In this document: in pieces, positions 6,490 to 10,216 of the stretch
Layout of the letters: every line of letters starts with the position of its first letter
Numbering within the stretch: position 1 is the stretch's first letter
Assembly (NCBI GenBank): GCA_023436925.1
Contig: JAEZHJ010000046.1
Coordinates: 1 to 10,216, forward strand
From: Actinomycetes bacterium
GTDB taxonomy: Bacteria; Actinomycetota; Actinomycetes; Propionibacteriales; Propionibacteriaceae
Direction: 5' to 3'
Length of the DNA stretch: 10,216 nt
The notes under the pieces: generated by a model
The model's database searches: none
Told to the model about the DNA's origin: nothing
What the model saw: the letters and a program-made list of their open reading frames with translations, nothing else
Made by a program: the position numbers and the translations under genes

Positions 6490-7287
6490 ATGAACGGGCA
6501 GAACACCCCACCCGCAGGCACCGGGCTACCGACGGAGCGTCACGCCCGAATCGTGCAGTTGCTGGGCGAGTCCGGCTTCATTCGCACCCAGGATGTTGCG
6601 GATCTGCTGGGGGTCTCGGTGGAGACCGTGCGGCGCGACCTCGCGGCGCTGGAGAGCGAGGGGGTGCTTGAGCGCGTCCACGGCGGCGCAGCACTGCTCG
6701 GCCTGCGGCAGCTGAGCGAGCCGGCCTACGCGGTTCGGTCGGAGCAGCACCGGGCTCAGAAGCAGGTGATCGGCGAGTTGGCGGCCGGCCTGGTCAAGCC
6801 CGAGTACACCTTGTTCGTCGACATCGGCACGACCACGCTCCAGGCGGTCCGGGCCCTTCCGCCCGACTTCCACGGGCGAGTCGTGACCAACTCCCTCCCG
6901 ATCGCCACAGAGGTGTGCGCCCGGTTCGATGCCGAGGTGTTGCTCGGCGGCGGACGGCTCCGCGCGGGGGAGCTCGTCACCTCCGGTCGGCAGACGAGGG
7001 ATCTGTTCGGCGATGTTCGAGCCGACCTGGCCCTGCTGAGCTGCGGCGGTCTCTCCGCTCAGGCGGGGATCACCGACTTCGAGTTCGACGAGATGGACGG
7101 GAAGCGCTTGATGATCAGGAATGCGGCCCGGAAGTACCTGCTCGCCGACTCCAGCAAGTTCGACCACTCCGCGCCCTATCACATGGCGGACTTCGACTCG
7201 TTGACGGGTCTGGTCACCGACGGTGTGCCGACTGGCTCCCTGGCCGCGGCGCTGCGGGCAGCCGGCGTTGAGACGGTGACGAGATGA
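6490..7287 (+). CDS. DeoR/GlpR-family transcriptional regulator
   Basis: This 265-residue DNA-binding repressor-type protein probably controls both divergent operons. Residues 16-69 form the DeoR winged helix: ERHARIVQLL, then GFIRTQDVADLLGVSVETVRRDL (29-51), with the recognition helix around VSVETVRRDL, and LERVHGGA (60-67) closing the wing. The C-terminal DeoRC sensor domain shows the sugar-phosphate-binding pattern: VDIGTTT (110-116), TNS (133-135), LLGGGRLRAG (151-160) and LLADSSKF (217-224). Family members sense phosphorylated sugars or polyols, so the ligand may well be the product of the adjacent kinase. Length is normal, with a short polar N-terminal extension. The ATG at 6490 lacks a clear ribosome site, and a -10-like TAGCGT ends 8 bases upstream. 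The kinase gene follows after 25 bases. Confidence 0.93.
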   Translation: MNGQNTPPAGTGLPTERHARIVQLLGESGFIRTQDVADLLGVSVETVRRDLAALESEGVLERVHGGAALLGLRQLSEPAYAVRSEQHRAQKQVIGELAAGLVKPEYTLFVDIGTTTLQAVRALPPDFHGRVVTNSLPIATEVCARFDAEVLLGGGRLRAGELVTSGRQTRDLFGDVRADLALLSCGGLSAQAGITDFEFDEMDGKRLMIRNAARKYLLADSSKFDHSAPYHMADFDSLTGLVTDGVPTGSLAAALRAAGVETVTR

Positions 7288-7312
7288 GGCGTGACCAGGG
7301 CGGGTGGTTGTC

Positions 7313-8770
7313 ATGACCGGCGCCGTGCTCGCAATCGACCAGGGTACGTCCGGCACGAAGGCTGTGATCGCTGACGCTGACGATCGGATCCTGGCTGTCG
7401 CAGAGGTTCCGCTGCGGCCGGACTACCGGCCCGGCGGGGTCGTCGAGCAGGACCCCCTCGGCCTGCTGGCGTCGGTCAAGGATGCCTGTGCGGCTGCGCT
7501 GGCCCAGGCCGGGCAGCCCAGGATCGCCGCCGTCGCGCTGGCGAACCAGGGCGAATCGGTTCTGGCCTGGCACCCCACCACCGGTGAGCCGCTCTCGCCG
7601 ATCATCGTGTGGCAGGACGGCCGCGCCGAGGAGGTTTGCCAGCTTCTCGCCCTGGAGCGGGAGGGAATCGGGCAGCAGGTCGCCGAGCTCACCGGTCTCG
7701 TCCTGGATCCCTACTTCAGTGCCCCCAAACTGGCCTGGATCCGCCGACACCTGACTCGCGACGGCGTGGTTTCGACCACCGACTCCTGGCTGATCCACCA
7801 ACTCTGTGGCCGGTCCGTGACCGACTCTGCGACGGCCTCCAGGTCGCTGCTCACCGCGCTCGGAACCACCGACTACCACCCCCTCCTGGTGGACTGGTTC
7901 GGAATGGCGGGGGAGCAGTTGCCCGAGATCGTCGCCAACGACGCTGTGATCGGCGAGACCGAGCTGTTCGGCCTGCTGCCACACCCGGTTCCCCTGGCCG
8001 GTGCGATCATCGACCAGCAGGCCGCCCTGTTGGCGCAGGGGTGCCTCGAGCCGGGCGCGGCGAAGTGCACGTTCGGAACCGGCGCCTTCCTGCTGGCGAA
8101 CCTGGGCTCGGTCGGACTCGCCTCGCAGGTCGGCTTGTCGCTCTCCACCGCGTGGACCGTCGATGGCGAGACCACGCTGTGTGCCGACGGACAGGTCTAC
8201 ACCGCCGCCTCAGCTGTGCGGTGGCTCTCCGACATCGGCGTGATCACCGATGCGAAGGACCTCGACCGTCTGGGCAGCGAGGACGCCCACGGAGTGCGCT
8301 GCGTGCCGGCCTTCGCCGGGCTGGCCGCGCCGTGGTGGGACTCCGCCGCCACCTGCTCGTTCACCGGCCTGACCCTGTCATCGAGCCGCGGCGACCTGGT
8401 CACCGCCCTGCTCCAGGGCCTTGCCGCCCAGGTGGCCGAGTTGGCACGCCTGGTCGGCCACGACCTTGGCCGGCCTCTCACCCAACTCAAGGTCGACGGC
8501 GGGCTCACCCGCAGTCGACGACTCATGCAGTCGGTGGCCGACCTCGCCCAGGTCGAGGTGGTCGTCTACCCGTCGGCACATGCCACACCGCTGGGCGCAG
8601 TTGCGCTCGCCCGCAAGGCACTGAACCCGATGCTCGGGCTCGGTGAGGCGATCGTGGCGTGGCAGCCCCAACAGGTCTTCTCCCCGAACTGGGCACCGGA
8701 ACGCGCAGCGGACTTCCTCGCGTCCTGGCTTGCCCAGGTCGAATCGTGCAACCCAAGAAAGGTCCATTGA
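7313..8770 (+). CDS. FGGY-family carbohydrate kinase, glycerol-kinase-like
   Basis: This 485-residue cytoplasmic kinase transfers the ATP gamma-phosphate to a polyol or sugar hydroxyl. The first domain opens with LAIDQGTSGTKAV (6-18), the phosphate-binding loop. Glycerol-kinase-type signposts are IIVWQDGRA (97-105), GLVLDPYFSAPKLAWI (128-143), TTDSWLIHQL (155-164), the catalytic Asp234-Gln235 pair in AIIDQQAALLAQG, KCTFGTGAFLLANLG (251-265), VPAFAGLAAPWWD (331-343) and VDGGLTRSRRLMQ (394-406). In E. coli GlpK, glycerol is held by Arg83, Glu84, Tyr135, Asp245 and Gln246. Here the matching segment is NQGE (78-81): the arginine is glycine and the other residues are kept, so the substrate may differ from glycerol. 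The ATG at 7313 is preferred over the GTG at 7304 because GGTGG precedes it at 5 bases. The TGA overlaps the next ATG (TGATG). Confidence 0.93.
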   Translation: MTGAVLAIDQGTSGTKAVIADADDRILAVAEVPLRPDYRPGGVVEQDPLGLLASVKDACAAALAQAGQPRIAAVALANQGESVLAWHPTTGEPLSPIIVWQDGRAEEVCQLLALEREGIGQQVAELTGLVLDPYFSAPKLAWIRRHLTRDGVVSTTDSWLIHQLCGRSVTDSATASRSLLTALGTTDYHPLLVDWFGMAGEQLPEIVANDAVIGETELFGLLPHPVPLAGAIIDQQAALLAQGCLEPGAAKCTFGTGAFLLANLGSVGLASQVGLSLSTAWTVDGETTLCADGQVYTAASAVRWLSDIGVITDAKDLDRLGSEDAHGVRCVPAFAGLAAPWWDSAATCSFTGLTLSSSRGDLVTALLQGLAAQVAELARLVGHDLGRPLTQLKVDGGLTRSRRLMQSVADLAQVEVVVYPSAHATPLGAVALARKALNPMLGLGEAIVAWQPQQVFSPNWAPERAADFLASWLAQVESCNPRKVH

Positions 8771-10164
8771 TGGACGAGAGTTGTGACGTCGCTGTCATCG
8801 GGGCAGGCGTCATTGGATCCGCGATCGCCCGCGAACTGGCCGGCCACGACCTGCGGGTCGTGCTGGTCGAGGCCCGCGACGATGTGGGTGACGGAACGAG
8901 CAAGGCCAACACGGCGATCCTGCACACCGGTTACGACGCGAGCCCCGGGACGCTGGAATCCCGCCTCGTGGCCGAGGGTTATCACCTGCTGGCCGACTAC
9001 GCCGAGCAGACCGGGATCCCGCTGCTGCGGACCGGCGCCCTTCTCGTCGCCTGGGACGCCGAGCAGGAGGCCGGGCTGCCGGCGCTGCAAGCCAAAGCCA
9101 TTGCCAACGGCTATCTGAAGACCGAGATCGTCGACGCCGACTACGTCTACCGGACGGTTCCGTCTCTGGGTCCCGGGGCGCTTGGGGGACTCACCGTCCC
9201 GGACGAGTCGATCATCTGCACCTGGTCGACGAGTCTCGCGCTGGCCACCGACGCGGTGAACCGGGGCGCCGTCCTGCGCCTGGGCGTGGCGGTCGACGAT
9301 GTGGAGGTCGGTCCGCGCACCACCACGCTGAAGACCACCGAGGGCGATATCACGGCACGCTGGGTTGTGAACGCGGCCGGGCTGGGCGGCGACCTCATCG
9401 ACCAGATGTTCGGCTTCGACCGGATCCACCTGAATCCCCGTCGGGGAGAGCTGCTGGTCTTCGACAAGCTCTCCCGGCCTCAGGTACCGCTGATCGTCCT
9501 GCCGGTGCCCAGCAAGCTGGGCAAGGGCGTTCTGGTCAGCCCCACGATCTACGGCAACGTCATGGTGGGGCCGACGGCCGAGGACATGACCGACCGCCTG
9601 GACACCTCGACGACCGAGGCCGGCTTCAACTTCCTGTTCGAGAAGGCCGAGGGCCTGGTGCCCGGACTTCTTCACGAGGAGGTCACCGCCGCCTACGCCG
9701 GGCTGCGGGCTGCGCATGACCTGTCCGACTATCTGATCGAGGCTGACCCGAAGCAGCGGTACCTGATCGCGGGCGGCATCCGCTCCACCGGGCTGACGTC
9801 CTGCATGGCGGTGGCGAAGTACGTCTCCGCAGCGCTGGAGCGGGCGGGGTTGACCCTGGCCCCACGCGAACGCTTGCCGCTGCCCCCGAAGCTGCCGACG
9901 ATCGCCGAGCACGAGGTGCGGGCCTACCAGAATGACGCCCTGATCGCCTCGGATCCTGCCTATGGAAAGGTCGTCTGCTTCTGCGAACGCGCGACCGAGG
10001 GCGAGATTCGCGATGCGTGCAACAGCACGATTCCCGCCACCACGCCGGGCGGGGTGAGGCGCCGGACGCGCGCAATGAACGGACGTTGCCAGGGCTTCTT
10101 CTGCGGTGCCGCTGTGGCGGCGCTGATGGAGACCGCCGCTGCTGAGAGGGAGGCACAGAAGTGA
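8770..10164 (+). CDS. GlpA-like FAD-dependent dehydrogenase with C-terminal BFD-type [2Fe-2S] domain
   Basis: This 464-residue flavoprotein resembles the large subunit of anaerobic glycerol-3-phosphate dehydrogenase. The N-terminal FAD loop VAVIGAGVIGSAIARELA (7-24) is followed by SKANTAILHTGYDASPG (44-60), the family's substrate/FAD segment. The DAO-type domain ends around SKL and GGIRSTGLTSCMAVAKYV (335-352), the closing FAD contact. The C-terminus (about 400-450) is a bacterioferritin-associated-ferredoxin-like module with cysteines in VVCFCE (403 and 405) and CQGFFC (440 and 445), suited to a [2Fe-2S] centre. It would oxidise the phosphate ester made by the upstream kinase and pass electrons to partner subunits. 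Start at the ATG at 8770, overlapping the kinase stop, with AAGAAAGG 7 bases upstream. Heterotrimeric opine and hydroxyproline dehydrogenases use similar domains and are an alternative, but the SKANTAILHTG segment favours a GlpA-like role. Confidence 0.9.
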   Translation: MDESCDVAVIGAGVIGSAIARELAGHDLRVVLVEARDDVGDGTSKANTAILHTGYDASPGTLESRLVAEGYHLLADYAEQTGIPLLRTGALLVAWDAEQEAGLPALQAKAIANGYLKTEIVDADYVYRTVPSLGPGALGGLTVPDESIICTWSTSLALATDAVNRGAVLRLGVAVDDVEVGPRTTTLKTTEGDITARWVVNAAGLGGDLIDQMFGFDRIHLNPRRGELLVFDKLSRPQVPLIVLPVPSKLGKGVLVSPTIYGNVMVGPTAEDMTDRLDTSTTEAGFNFLFEKAEGLVPGLLHEEVTAAYAGLRAAHDLSDYLIEADPKQRYLIAGGIRSTGLTSCMAVAKYVSAALERAGLTLAPRERLPLPPKLPTIAEHEVRAYQNDALIASDPAYGKVVCFCERATEGEIRDACNSTIPATTPGGVRRRTRAMNGRCQGFFCGAAVAALMETAAAEREAQK

Positions 10165-10216
10165 ACCGGCCCGTGCTGACGCCGGCGGTTGCCATTGTGG
10201 GGGCCGGCCCGTCCGG
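10161..10216 (+). CDS. Start of an FAD/NAD(P)-binding oxidoreductase, cut by the right edge
   Basis: Only 18 codons and two bases are visible: VNRPVLTPAVAIVGAGPS, continuing into the glycine of a GxGxxG dinucleotide-binding loop. The GTG start overlaps the preceding stop as GTGA, and GGGAGG lies 7 bases upstream, so the call of a real, translationally coupled gene is strong. In many bacteria a GlpA-like flavoprotein is followed by a Pyr_redox-type FAD oxidoreductase and a small DUF1667 protein, which together form an electron-transfer complex. This gene is probably the second member. The rest of the protein cannot be seen. Confidence 0.8.
   Translation, partial: MNRPVLTPAVAIVGAGPS

Noticed and set aside
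1..10216. CRISPR array, tRNA, rRNA, insertion sequence or prophage
   Set aside because: No regularly spaced repeats, cloverleaf-like sequence, transposase motif or terminal inverted repeats with duplications were seen on reading both strands.

Overview
The window comes from a GC-rich bacterium, most likely an actinobacterium. Third codon positions are almost all G or C, GTG starts are common, and one regulator may be read from a leaderless mRNA. No rRNA, tRNA, CRISPR array, insertion sequence or origin was seen.

There are two divergent gene sets around one 109-bp control region (about 6381-6489). Leftward (minus strand), probably one transcript, run: an NAD(P)-dependent octopine/nopaline-dehydrogenase-family enzyme (5266-6348); a complete tripartite TRAP transporter, namely binding lipoprotein DctP (4205-5233), small permease DctQ (3460-4140) and large permease DctM (2156-3460); and a second, unrelated polytopic permease of the NhaD/CitMHS_2 type (760-2130). 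Rightward (plus strand) run: a DeoR/GlpR-type repressor (6490-7287), a glycerol-kinase-like FGGY kinase (7313-8770), a GlpA-like FAD oxidoreductase with a C-terminal BFD-type [2Fe-2S] module (8770-10164), and the first 18 codons of another FAD/NAD(P)-binding protein (10161 to the window edge). Genes in both sets are tightly packed, with 1- to 4-base overlaps or gaps under 70 bases.

The simplest reading is a substrate-inducible uptake and catabolic locus. A small carboxylate or polyol-like compound would be captured by the TRAP system, then phosphorylated by the kinase, and the phosphate ester oxidised by the flavoprotein pair feeding electrons through an Fe-S centre. The opine-dehydrogenase-type enzyme would reduce or oxidise a related imino- or keto-acid. 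The kinase lacks the arginine that glycerol kinase uses to hold glycerol, so glycerol itself need not be the substrate. The intergenic region holds two copies of a 10-bp direct repeat spaced 31 bp (three helical turns). Each copy lies in the -35/-10 spacer of one of the two divergent promoters I infer, an arrangement suited to joint control by the DeoR-type protein.

The left 759 bases contain no gene I can name. They hold a long-range inverted repeat followed by a T-run, which may end the leftward operon, and coding-like patches on the minus strand. The last of these patches may be the 5' part of a gene leaving the window at base 1.
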